In this document: piece after piece, positions 8,971 through 17,480 of the stretch
Numbering within the stretch: the stretch's first letter is position 1
How the letters are laid out: every line of letters starts with the position of its first letter
DNA from: Sulfurospirillum oryzae
GTDB lineage: Bacteria > Campylobacterota > Campylobacteria > Campylobacterales > Sulfurospirillaceae
Assembly: GCF_025770725.1 (NCBI RefSeq)
Contig: NZ_JANZKZ010000001.1
Coordinates: forward strand, 248,001-312,000
DNA length: 64,000 nucleotides
Direction of reading: 5' to 3'
Notes under the pieces: generated by a model
Database searches by the model: none
What the model was told of the DNA's origin: nothing
The model's input: only the letters and a program-made list of their open reading frames with translations
Made by a program: the position numbers and the translations under genes

Positions 8971-11900
8971 ATGAAATTAACGACCCAGCATACGCTAAGG
9001 CTTATCAGTCAATATCCTCTGATTATCCTTTTTATCTTTTCGAGTTACTTTCTCTTTCTGTCATATACCCAATTTGATACAACGTTAACACTTAAAAACA
9101 AGATTGAAAGTACCAAAGTTTTGAGCGCACTGTCCATCGAACTTGCCAAAGAGAGGGGTCTTAGCGCTTCGTATATTTCCAGTCAAGGAAGTATCGCAAA
9201 AGAAGCCCTTCAAGAACAACGTGTTGCAGTTACAAAAGCTATCACAGAATTTCATAATTTTTATCAAACACATGAAGTAACTCCAAATATTAAAAATACC
9301 ATTCTCTATATTAATAAAATTGGCGACATGAGACAAGCGGTAGATAATTTCACCGTTGATTTCAATAAAATGTTCTTTGATTACTATAGCCAAATTAACA
9401 CATTTCTTTTAAAAGAACTCGAAACCATCGGAACAATTAATTCCAACTCAAATATTTCCAACCTCACCTATTCATTGGTTTCAGCCTATAAAAATATTGA
9501 ATATCTAGGACAAGAAAGAGGTTTCGTTTCTAAAATTCTGAGCCAGTATGTTCCTTTCAGCCCTAAAGATCTTGAAATTTGGATCAATATTTTTGGTGTT
9601 TCCAACATTTTTGATCATACAACCATCAATGACAAATCAACACGTACCCAAATCGAAAATCTCTATAAACTACCTGATAATATCAAGCTTGAGGAAGAAA
9701 TCACCCAAGTTAAAGCTGAACTTATTACCGCAGCGCAAAGTGGTGAATACTTAATCGACCCAACATTATGGTTTGGACTTTTAACGAAAAAAATTGATAT
9801 TCTTGATAAATCCGCTCAAATTATTAAAATCTCTCTTAATGCTGAAGAGAAAAGCTATGATAACCAAAATATTGGCCAGCTCATTGGTGCTGCTATCACA
9901 TGGGTTCTTTCTATTATTTTGATGTTCTTAGGTTTCGGACTTTCAGGTCAATTTAGGAAAAACGTTCAAGGGCTTGAAAATATCTTCACACGTGTCGAAG
10001 AGCTCGCTGAAACCAAAGAGAAGGTTGACTTTAACACGGCAGAGGGTATGAACGTCGCTTATGGCATTATTGATAGAGCGATTGAAAACATTGCTAAAGA
10101 GAAGAAAAATGCGGAAGAAGCAAGTGCTGCAAAAAGTATCTTCCTCGCCAACATGTCACATGAAATCAGAACACCGCTTAACGGTATTATTGGCTTTACA
10201 GAGCTCTTAAAGAACTCTGATTTAGATGAAGAAAAACGCGAATTTGTTGATGTTATTGAAAAAAGTTCTGAAAATCTTTTGGCGATTATTAACAATATTC
10301 TTGATCTTTCTAAAGTCGAAAGTAATAAAATCGAGATTGATGAAATTCTTTTCTCACCTATTGATGAATTTGAAAATGCCGTTGAAGTGTATGGACCTAA
10401 GGCTGCTGAGAAAAATATTCAACTCTCTTTATATATTGATCCAAGTCTGCACAACTACCTCAAAGGTGATGCTGTTAAAATCAAAGAGGTTTTGATTAAC
10501 CTTATGAGTAACGCGGTTAAATTTACCCCAAATAACGGTCAAATTACTGTTGAAATTAAACGTATGGACAATGCACCGCTTGATAAAGCACGCGTACTCT
10601 TTAGTGTACAAGATTCTGGTATTGGTATTCATCAAGATAAAATTGAGGGTATTTTTGATGCCTTTAACCAAGCCGATTCAACCATCACACGTAAATTTGG
10701 AGGTACAGGACTTGGTCTTACAATCTCATCTAAATACATCTCACTTATGGGTGGACGCTTAGATGTTGAGAGTGAAGAAGGCAAAGGTAGTCGCTTCTTC
10801 TTTGTGCTTGACCTTGTTGAATCTACAGCCAGTGGTACCGACTATAAAGATCATTTTAGTGACTTCAACTGTGCCATCTACTCTCCACTCAATAGTACAA
10901 AAGCACATACAGAATTTATGTATGACTACTTTACCTATTTTGGCGCACATGCAAAATATTATACTGATTTCCCTGCTCTTAAAAACCTTATCTTTAAAGC
11001 GGGTAGTAATATCATTGTAGCTGATTACAATAACCTCACCAAAGAAGAACTTGAGGAGTATAAAAAGATTAAATTGCCTATTATCTTAATCTTTAAATCC
11101 TCACAACAATCTAAATACAACGAATACAATACAAAATATATTACACCTATGTATGAGCCTATTAACGTCTCTAAATTGGTCAAAGCATTAGAATCCAAAC
11201 GTGAGTTTTTACCTACTAAAGATGACCGTGTTGAACCACAACCACTGCAAAAAGCAACTTTTGGCAAAAAATTTAAAGCCAATGTTCTTGTTGCAGAAGA
11301 TAATGAGATTAATCAAAAATTGATCCGTAGAACCCTTGAAGACTTAGGACTTAATATTACTATCGTTCCTAACGGTTTACAAGCCTTAGAGCGAAGACGT
11401 AGTGAAAATTTTGATATGATCTTCATGGATATTGCAATGCCTGTGATGGACGGTATTGAATCAACCCACAAAATTTTAGAATATGAAGAGAAAAATCATC
11501 TTCCACACATCCCGATTGTTGCCATTACGGCTAATGCACTTAAAGGTGATCGTGAGCGTTTTATGAAAGAAGGGTTGGATGAATACATCACCAAACCAAT
11601 TAAAAAAGACAGCATCATCAGTATTCTTAATCTTTTTATCCAAGATAAAATTGACTATACTGCGCAAGAAGAGGAAACTGCTGAAGTCAAACTCGTTACG
11701 ATGCCTATACTCAACACAGAAGATGAAGTAGCACCTACTTTAAGCATTGAAGAAGAGGCTCCAAGCGAAGAAGCAAGTCAAGACATATCCATTCCTTCGC
11801 AAGAAGACGAGTTACCTACACCTTTGATAACAGAACCATCTATCGCCATGAAAGATATTCTTGTTTTGAAAAAAAGTCCTATTGAAACTAAAATTTTTAC

Positions 11901-12207
11901 GAGTGTTTTAAGTAAAATGTGTGAACAAGTCGATGCGGCTGTTTCGTTTAATGATTTTAAACAAAAAATCGAATCCGAGCATTACAGGATTGTACTTTTT
12001 GATAAAGAAATGCTCTTAGAGGACGCTCAAACATTTTTAACATGGATGGTATCTGTCGCAGAGCACCAACAAGCAGGTAAAATCAATACGATTATGTTTG
12101 TTGATCCAAAAGATAAGAACCAAGATTCTACTGTTGCCTTTGATGCTATTTTACCAAACCAAATTAGCAAAAAAGACCTTGAGATATTGATCCACAAGTT
12201 TATTTAA
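8971..12207 (+). CDS. Hybrid sensor histidine kinase with NIT-like sensor
   Basis: A 1078-residue membrane kinase. Transmembrane segments lie near residues 12-32 and 300-325 and enclose a periplasmic domain. Its start, ALSIELAKERGLSASYISSQ, matches the 'ERGLs' signature of NIT (nitrate/nitrite-sensing type) domains. The H-box FLANMSHEIRTPLNGIIGFT contains His397; a complete ATPase domain follows (DSGIGI, GGTGLGL). A receiver domain (VLVAEDNEINQKLIRRTLED) has Asp820 in FMDIAMPVMDG. The last 150 residues, beginning DILVLKKSPIETKIF, look like a second receiver without the full acidic pocket. The separate receiver gene follows at once. The ligand is not inferable. Confidence 0.92.
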   Translation: MKLTTQHTLRLISQYPLIILFIFSSYFLFLSYTQFDTTLTLKNKIESTKVLSALSIELAKERGLSASYISSQGSIAKEALQEQRVAVTKAITEFHNFYQTHEVTPNIKNTILYINKIGDMRQAVDNFTVDFNKMFFDYYSQINTFLLKELETIGTINSNSNISNLTYSLVSAYKNIEYLGQERGFVSKILSQYVPFSPKDLEIWINIFGVSNIFDHTTINDKSTRTQIENLYKLPDNIKLEEEITQVKAELITAAQSGEYLIDPTLWFGLLTKKIDILDKSAQIIKISLNAEEKSYDNQNIGQLIGAAITWVLSIILMFLGFGLSGQFRKNVQGLENIFTRVEELAETKEKVDFNTAEGMNVAYGIIDRAIENIAKEKKNAEEASAAKSIFLANMSHEIRTPLNGIIGFTELLKNSDLDEEKREFVDVIEKSSENLLAIINNILDLSKVESNKIEIDEILFSPIDEFENAVEVYGPKAAEKNIQLSLYIDPSLHNYLKGDAVKIKEVLINLMSNAVKFTPNNGQITVEIKRMDNAPLDKARVLFSVQDSGIGIHQDKIEGIFDAFNQADSTITRKFGGTGLGLTISSKYISLMGGRLDVESEEGKGSRFFFVLDLVESTASGTDYKDHFSDFNCAIYSPLNSTKAHTEFMYDYFTYFGAHAKYYTDFPALKNLIFKAGSNIIVADYNNLTKEELEEYKKIKLPIILIFKSSQQSKYNEYNTKYITPMYEPINVSKLVKALESKREFLPTKDDRVEPQPLQKATFGKKFKANVLVAEDNEINQKLIRRTLEDLGLNITIVPNGLQALERRRSENFDMIFMDIAMPVMDGIESTHKILEYEEKNHLPHIPIVAITANALKGDRERFMKEGLDEYITKPIKKDSIISILNLFIQDKIDYTAQEEETAEVKLVTMPILNTEDEVAPTLSIEEEAPSEEASQDISIPSQEDELPTPLITEPSIAMKDILVLKKSPIETKIFTSVLSKMCEQVDAAVSFNDFKQKIESEHYRIVLFDKEMLLEDAQTFLTWMVSVAEHQQAGKINTIMFVDPKDKNQDSTVAFDAILPNQISKKDLEILIHKFI

Positions 12208-12219
12208 AAGGCTGAGTAT

Positions 12220-12600
12220 ATGGAAAAGCAATTAAAAATTCTAGCCGTTGACGATGATTTTATCAATCTTAAACTCATTAGTTCCATGTTACGTAAGAAC
12301 ACACAAGTTGGTATTATTATTGAAGCAACCAATGGGCTAGATGCCATTAATCTCTTAAAAACACAAGGCGATATTGATCTTGTTCTTTTAGACATTAAAA
12401 TGCCTGTCATGGATGGTATTGAATTTCTAACGAATATTCAGTCGATGATTGAATTTAAGAAGCTTCCCGTTATCGTTTTAACGACAGATGAGACACGAAA
12501 GCACGAAGCATTTGATCATGGCGCTTTTGATTTTTTAGTTAAACCTATTAGAGAGCATGATTTAAGTAGTAAAATAGCGAAAGTTGCTGATCTTTTTTGA
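12220..12600 (+). CDS. CheY-like single-domain response regulator
   Basis: A 126-residue receiver with no output domain. It has the acidic cluster DDD at 11-13, phosphoacceptor Asp58 in LVLLDIKMPVMDG, the switch threonine in VLTTDE and lysine in FLVKPI. It starts 12 bases after the hybrid kinase and is probably its phosphorelay partner or a diffusible output. Its TGA (12598-12600) directly abuts the hisG stop (12601-12603) on the other strand, and the two 3' ends form one hairpin (12581-12610). Confidence 0.93.
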   Translation: MEKQLKILAVDDDFINLKLISSMLRKNTQVGIIIEATNGLDAINLLKTQGDIDLVLLDIKMPVMDGIEFLTNIQSMIEFKKLPVIVLTTDETRKHEAFDHGAFDFLVKPIREHDLSSKIAKVADLF

Positions 12601-12610
12601 TCAGCAACTT
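12581..12610. terminator. Hairpin shared by the two convergent stop codons
   Basis: AAGTTGCTGATC (12581-12592) and its exact complement GATCAGCAACTT (12599-12610) flank a loop of six T. Both TGA stop codons lie within it, so the coding ends of the receiver gene and hisG build the stem. No T-tract follows on either strand, so it may protect RNA ends or block convergent transcription rather than act as a classic intrinsic terminator. Confidence 0.6.
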
Positions 12611-13221
12611 CGTTGAATAACTTCATTGATTTTGTGATACAGCGACGTAATTTCTTCTTTTTTCTCGATAAAACTATTTTTATTAGCAATCAAATAAGCA
12701 GATGAATCCAAAATTGTTTCAACCACTTTGAGCCCATTTTGCTTCATGGTACTTCCTGTCTCGACAATATCGACAATTACGTCAGAAAGCCCCACAAGCG
12801 GTGCTAATTCAATAGAGCCATAAAGCTTAATAATATCAACCGCCATTGCTTTTTTAGAAAAATACTTCTGCGCAATGTTAGTCATTTTAGTCGCCACTTT
12901 AAGCTCAGGCGCACTGTAATCAATCTCTTTGCCCTCTTGAATACCTACACACACTTTGCACTTTCCAATGCCAAGATCAAGCAAACGAAGCAAATCTTCA
13001 TCTTTTTCTTCTAAAACATCCAAACCTACAACCCCAATATCAGCTGATTGGTGTAAAACATAAGCAGGGACATCTTGGTTTCTAACCAATAAAAATCGAA
13101 AACCGTCTGCTTCTAAGATCAATTTTCGATCATCAAAACGAAAGGCTGTTCCAAAAATTTTTTCAAAAATTTCTAACGTTTCTTCTGCAATTCTACCCTT
13201 TGGCAATGCCACTGTTAACAT
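12601..13221 (-). CDS. hisG: ATP phosphoribosyltransferase, short form
   Basis: First enzyme of histidine synthesis: ATP plus PRPP to phosphoribosyl-ATP. The 206 residues start MLTVALPKGRIAEETLEIFE and include the PRPP-binding stretch VDIVETGSTMKQNGLKVVET. This is the short catalytic form lacking the C-terminal regulatory ACT-like domain; in other bacteria the short form needs the HisZ subunit, which is not in the window. It is the last gene of a minus-strand run after coaX (84-base gap). The gap 13222-13305 shows nothing clear. Confidence 0.96.
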   Translation of the reverse strand: MLTVALPKGRIAEETLEIFEKIFGTAFRFDDRKLILEADGFRFLLVRNQDVPAYVLHQSADIGVVGLDVLEEKDEDLLRLLDLGIGKCKVCVGIQEGKEIDYSAPELKVATKMTNIAQKYFSKKAMAVDIIKLYGSIELAPLVGLSDVIVDIVETGSTMKQNGLKVVETILDSSAYLIANKNSFIEKKEEITSLYHKINEVIQRSC

Positions 13222-13305
13222 ACTTTTCCCTTTTCTATTTATAGGTTTTAAATCTACGCTCGGCGGCCACTATTGTACTGAAGCTTGCCTCTAATTTTCA
13301 TATCG

Positions 13306-13932
13306 TTACTGTTCTAAATGTGCTTCTCTAATGGCTTTGAGCATTCCTCTAAAAATAAGCGTACGATCAAAAATCGCATTACTAAAAAATTTAGAAAAAA
13401 ACTTCCCATCACCGCCTGTAAAAAAGATTCTTTTATCTTTACATGTAACTTCCAAAAGCATAACAATTGACTTAATGATGCCGTATGAAATAGCATCGTT
13501 TGTTTTTTGAGGTAAGGCATCCAAGGCTATGCTCGGATTAACTTGTAAATTCAAGCGTGGAGAAATCGAAGCATAACACTTCTCATAAGCAACCAAACCT
13601 GGCAGAATAAATCCTCCTAGATGCATCCCTCCTGACATAATGTCAACCGTAATGGCACTCCCTGCGTCAACAATCATTCCATCTTCGATGGTACAGCATG
13701 CGGCAATACGATCAATCCCCATACCTTGATAAATCGTGTCAAACTCAAAATATGGCTCCAAGTCAATAAAATTATGTTTGCTTTGAAGGGAGCTTTTAAG
13801 AGCATCATTGACGCAAATATAATAGACTTTCTCTTTTGTTGAAAACTCTTTAAACTGCTTATGTGAAAGACTCCACACTTTTCCATCTTGATAAAAATCA
13901 GCATTTGAATTACCAATATCACATAAGATCAT
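13306..13932 (-). CDS. coaX: Type III pantothenate kinase
   Basis: Phosphorylates pantothenate in coenzyme A synthesis; a member of the ASKHA fold that is not inhibited by CoA. Motifs are the N-terminal phosphate loop MILCDIGNSNADFY and DAGSAITVDIM, followed by GGFILPGL. I choose the ATG at 13932 (208 residues) over one at 13956, because GGAAGG lies 6 bases upstream and the family starts at this loop. It overlaps the unknown upstream gene by 14 bases. A near copy of the palindrome (13438-13449) is read as Val-Thr-Cys-Lys. Confidence 0.93.
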   Translation of the reverse strand: MILCDIGNSNADFYQDGKVWSLSHKQFKEFSTKEKVYYICVNDALKSSLQSKHNFIDLEPYFEFDTIYQGMGIDRIAACCTIEDGMIVDAGSAITVDIMSGGMHLGGFILPGLVAYEKCYASISPRLNLQVNPSIALDALPQKTNDAISYGIIKSIVMLLEVTCKDKRIFFTGGDGKFFSKFFSNAIFDRTLIFRGMLKAIREAHLEQ

Positions 13933-14254
13933 CGTAAACCTTCCAGCCATTTTCATGAAGAAGAAAAGCAGCTTTTGAGCATAATGGAGCTTGCAATAAC
14001 AAATGTTTATGCTTATAACAATGCTTTACATGTAATTCTAATGTAGTGGTAAATCCAAGAATTTCTTGAACATGTTTAAGCAAAAATCTACTTTTTTGCT
14101 CGGGACGAAAGATAAGATGGTAAAAAGAGTTTCGATCGACACCACTAAAAATAGCGAGTTTTTTACGCGTATGAAGAACCATTTTGGGATCCATCACCTC
14201 CAGAGATGTAAAAACGATCTGCTTGCGACAAATGCGCTCTAACATCTCCTTCAT
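13919..14254 (-). CDS. Unknown small protein upstream of coaX
   Basis: I do not recognise this 111-residue protein. It is basic and soluble, with no signal peptide or membrane segment; it begins MKEMLERICRKQIVFTSLEV and is rich in His, Lys and Leu. It lies between the BamB-like gene (20 bases) and coaX (14-base overlap), which supports real translation in this run. A one-mismatch palindrome (14025-14036) is read as Leu-His-Val-Lys. Confidence 0.7.
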   Translation of the reverse strand: MKEMLERICRKQIVFTSLEVMDPKMVLHTRKKLAIFSGVDRNSFYHLIFRPEQKSRFLLKHVQEILGFTTTLELHVKHCYKHKHLLLQAPLCSKAAFLLHENGWKVYDDLM

Positions 14255-14274
14255 GATGGCAACACAACCTATTC

Positions 14275-15285
14275 CTATTTTTTTCGATTAAGCTTGAAGA
14301 AGTGATTTTTATAATACAGTGTATCACCGGTTGTAAATACATGGCTTTCAATCTCATCTGGAAGTTTATATACATTGGTTGTAATCAGATCCAAATCTGT
14401 TGCAATGACATAACCACCCTTCTCAATCATATAAATGAAATCTCCATGAATCGTTCCTGAAAAAGTTGCGAAAGGAAATTTACGCTCTTTAAGTGTTTTA
14501 AGATCGGCATCTGTAAGTAAAACACGTCCATCTTTGGTAAAGACAAAGATACGATTTTCAAGTACAATCACATCTTTGACTTCCGTCTCTAAGAAGTTGA
14601 TTGTTTTTGGGCTAATAGAAACAACTTTACTTTTTGTCGCAGCAACCAAACGATCGCCTAAGACTTGAAGGTAAATAATATTGCCAAAGAATTTCTCATT
14701 ACTAACAACAACGTCACGAATCGGTTTTTTTGTTTGCTCATCAACAATGACCAATTTACCATCGAGTGTTGGGAAAACGATCAAGTCACCTAAAAAATAA
14801 GGTGCAGCGATACGTGAATCTAAGACATACACATCATCTTGTTTGAGATGCATCATCTCTTTACCATCGTTAATGTCCATAAGAACAAGTTCATTTGATC
14901 CAAGAACCAATGCTAAGAGATTATTTTTAAGTGAAGCAGAAGCAACAGCACGTCCACATTCTTTACTAAAGAGCACTTTTTTATTTGCATCAACGATTTG
15001 TAAAGCACCACATTTTGAAGCTGCAACATATCTACCATTGTCTTCTGAAAGGTAGACAAAACCATCAGGTAAAACAACATTTGAAAGCCCTTTTTTGGTG
15101 ATAATTTGTCCATTAGACAATGTTGCACCATCTCTGACTGCATCTACAATAGATCCTGGTAGTGAACCATCGTAACTTACTTTGCCAGAGAGTGACTCTG
15201 GTTCAAAATATTGTCGTTTTGTGCCACAACCACTGACAACCAATAATAAAGCCAAAAGTGAAAAAACAATTTTTGCGTATCTCAT
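14275..15285 (-). CDS. BamB-like beta-propeller lipoprotein
   Basis: A 336-residue lipoprotein: signal peptide [20 protein letters not shown] with lipobox VSGC (Cys20), followed by repeated short strands such as KLVIVDEQTKKPI, GRVLLTDADLKTL and GYVIATDLDLITT, typical of PQQ/WD-like propeller blades. It starts one base before the end of a YfgM-like gene (TAATG overlap); in E. coli yfgM lies directly before bamB, the beta-barrel assembly scaffold. Sequence similarity to BamB is weak, so the role in outer-membrane assembly rests mainly on architecture and neighbour. Confidence 0.75.
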   Translation of the reverse strand: MRYAKIVFSLLALLLVVSGCGTKRQYFEPESLSGKVSYDGSLPGSIVDAVRDGATLSNGQIITKKGLSNVVLPDGFVYLSEDNGRYVAASKCGALQIVDANKKVLFSKECGRAVASASLKNNLLALVLGSNELVLMDINDGKEMMHLKQDDVYVLDSRIAAPYFLGDLIVFPTLDGKLVIVDEQTKKPIRDVVVSNEKFFGNIIYLQVLGDRLVAATKSKVVSISPKTINFLETEVKDVIVLENRIFVFTKDGRVLLTDADLKTLKERKFPFATFSGTIHGDFIYMIEKGGYVIATDLDLITTNVYKLPDEIESHVFTTGDTLYYKNHFFKLNRKK

Positions 15286-15866
15286 TATTTTAAACCTTGA
15301 TAGTGTTCTAGATTTTTTGCAATCTGTTTAAGTGGAGAATTTGCCTCTATCTGAGCAAATTTCAACCTCGCCGCTTCTATTTTCTTTTCTTTAAGCAAAT
15401 CATACCCTTCTTGCAAAAGTACCATACCAGAGAGTAACTCTCCTTTTGGTGTTGCATTGGCATCAAGTTGCGAGAGTTGATACGTAGCCAAATCTGCTAA
15501 GATAGGATTATCTTTAGAAAGTGATACACTTTTAAGTGCTTCAATATCACCTTTAACCAAAGCCGTTTCAAAAATAAACATCGCATACAGTTTTGGATTT
15601 TTTGCTTTGAGAGTTTCAAGTGCAGACGCATTATTGGCATCTTTAAGAAGTGCTTGATATGCGTCATTGGAAACTTTTAAACGCTGCTGTGCCATGATGT
15701 CATTGATTGCATACCCTCCAGCACCCAAAGCTAAGAGCACCAATGCTGAGATAATATATTTTTTATTGCGATTGAAGAAACGCTCACCTTTGATCATTCC
15801 CTCAAGGAATTGTTCTTCCGTGCCAATCTCTTCTTTGACCGCTTGAATATTCTCTTTAAGTCCCAA
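15285..15866 (-). CDS. YfgM-like tetratricopeptide membrane protein
   Basis: A 193-residue protein with a cytoplasmic N-terminal stretch, one membrane anchor (about 36-55, YIISALVLLALGAGGYAIND) and a periplasmic helical region with TPR-like pairs (LLQEGYDLLKEKKIEAARLK). The layout matches YfgM, an ancillary Sec translocon partner that hands clients to periplasmic chaperones. Translationally coupled to the BamB-like lipoprotein by a one-base overlap. First gene of a minus-strand run that faces gatC across a 144-base divergent region. Confidence 0.75.
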   Translation of the reverse strand: MGLKENIQAVKEEIGTEEQFLEGMIKGERFFNRNKKYIISALVLLALGAGGYAINDIMAQQRLKVSNDAYQALLKDANNASALETLKAKNPKLYAMFIFETALVKGDIEALKSVSLSKDNPILADLATYQLSQLDANATPKGELLSGMVLLQEGYDLLKEKKIEAARLKFAQIEANSPLKQIAKNLEHYQGLK

Positions 15867-15970
15867 ACACTATCCTTAATAAGCGATTTTTGAAAAACAT
15901 AACAAAGTTTATCACAAGAAATATAAAAAGCCACTAATGCCATTTCAGTATCCACCAAAAGAGAATTTGC

Positions 15971-15976
15971 TATAAT
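15971..15976 (+). promoter_or_regulatory. -10 box of gatC
   Basis: Perfect TATAAT in the 144-base divergent gap, 34 bases before the gatC ATG, followed by AAGGA (15996-16000) as ribosome site. No clear -35 hexamer, as usual in this phylum. Confidence 0.6.
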
Positions 15977-16010
15977 CGTATTTTTAAAAAGATTTAAGGA
16001 TTTTAAACCG

Positions 16011-16301
16011 ATGAAAATTGACAATGAACTACTCCAAAAACTGGAGAGACTCTCCTCTTTAAAAATCAGTGATGAAAAAAGAGAAGGTGTTATTAATCAA
16101 CTGAGTGAAATTGTCTCTTTTGTTGAAAACCTTAATGAGCTTAATCTCGAGGGTGAAGAAGCGACCTTTACGACACTTAGTGGAGGAACACCATTGCGTG
16201 AAGATATCCCAAGTGTCAATAACGAAATTATAAAAACAATTTTAAATCATGCGCCACAAAGTGAAAGTGGCTTTTTTGTTGTTCCAAAAATCATCGAATA
16301 A
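16011..16301 (+). CDS. gatC: Asp/Glu-tRNA amidotransferase subunit C
   Basis: Small (96 residues) stabilising subunit of GatCAB, which amidates misacylated Glu-tRNA(Gln) and Asp-tRNA(Asn). Family features are LSSLKISDEKREGVINQLSE near the N terminus and the C-terminal LREDIPS followed by APQSESGFFVVPKIIE. gatA and gatB are not adjacent. It heads a long plus-strand block and is 24 bases from the pilT-like gene. Confidence 0.96.
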   Translation: MKIDNELLQKLERLSSLKISDEKREGVINQLSEIVSFVENLNELNLEGEEATFTTLSGGTPLREDIPSVNNEIIKTILNHAPQSESGFFVVPKIIE

Positions 16302-16325
16302 TTCTTCATTAAAGGGAAGCAAGTC

Positions 16326-17393
16326 ATGAGTTCACTCAATATTAAAGCATTATTAAAAAATGTGGTTGCATACAAAGCGTCCGATCTACACCTTGTAGGT
16401 CGTAGTGAACCACAAATTAGAATTGATGGTAAACTTGTTCCTCTCGATATGGAAAAACTGACAGGCAATGTTATTGAAGAGCTCTGTTATACACTTATTA
16501 CCGATAAACAAAAAAAGAAACTCGAAGAAGATAAAGAACTTGACTTTGCGATTATGTTCCCAGACATTGGTCGTTTTCGTGCCAACTATTACTATACAAT
16601 CAATGGAGAACTTGCCGCTGCATTTAGAATTATTCCTATTGAAATTCCCTCTTTAGATGACCTGAATACCCCTATTGTTTTTAAAGATGTCATTAAACGT
16701 GAAAAAGGGCTTATTCTCGTTACTGGACCAACGGGAAGTGGTAAATCAACAACACTTGCGGCATTATTAAATGAAATTAATCTTTTTGAGCATCGCCATA
16801 TCATTACCATTGAAGATCCAGTAGAATTTATTCATACCAATAAAAAGTGCCTCTTTTCGCACCGAAATGTGGGCGAAGACACCAAAAGTTTTGCAAGAGC
16901 ACTTAAATTTTCACTCCGTCAAGATCCTGACATTATTCTCGTAGGTGAGATGAGAGATCAAGAAACAATCAGCACAGCTATTACTGCAGCGGAAACGGGG
17001 CACTTAGTCCTTGGAACATTGCATACCAACTCTGCAGTTCAAACGATTAACAGAATTGTCGATAGCTTTGAAGGTGCTGAGCAAGTACAAGTTCGCAATA
17101 TGCTAGCAAGCTCACTGCATGCTGTTATCTCGCAAAGTCTTCTTCCAAAAGTTGGTGGCGGAAGGATTGCAGTGCATGAAATTATGATTAATAATTCAGC
17201 TATTGCAAACTTGATTCGCGAAAATAAAATTCATCAAATCTACTCTCAAATGCAACTCAATCAGCAAAAAACAGGCATGGTAACGCAAACTCAAGCAATG
17301 ATGAAATGCCTACGAGCAAATCTCATTGGCAAAGAAGATGCGATACGCTACTCCACGCAACCACAAGAACTTCTCAATAATATGGGAATATAA
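16326..17393 (+). CDS. pilT: PilT-like type IV pilus retraction ATPase
   Basis: Hexameric secretion ATPase of 355 residues that would power pilus retraction. Signatures are KASDLHLVGRSEPQIRIDGK at the N terminus, Walker A GPTGSGKST, the Asp box TIEDPVEF, Walker B PDIILVGEMRD and the His box TAAETGHLVLGTLHTNSA. PilT ATPases support twitching and DNA uptake in naturally competent bacteria, which matters given the uptake-sequence-like palindrome in this genome. No other pilus genes are in the window. RBS AAAGGGAAG precedes the ATG. Confidence 0.92.
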   Translation: MSSLNIKALLKNVVAYKASDLHLVGRSEPQIRIDGKLVPLDMEKLTGNVIEELCYTLITDKQKKKLEEDKELDFAIMFPDIGRFRANYYYTINGELAAAFRIIPIEIPSLDDLNTPIVFKDVIKREKGLILVTGPTGSGKSTTLAALLNEINLFEHRHIITIEDPVEFIHTNKKCLFSHRNVGEDTKSFARALKFSLRQDPDIILVGEMRDQETISTAITAAETGHLVLGTLHTNSAVQTINRIVDSFEGAEQVQVRNMLASSLHAVISQSLLPKVGGGRIAVHEIMINNSAIANLIRENKIHQIYSQMQLNQQKTGMVTQTQAMMKCLRANLIGKEDAIRYSTQPQELLNNMGI

Positions 17394-17480
17394 TAGGCAC
17401 GTTTTACTAAGATTACAGCTTATTCAAGCTATACTAAAGCATAAAAAACTCTAAAACAATGGGTAAAAAGGCACCTATTC

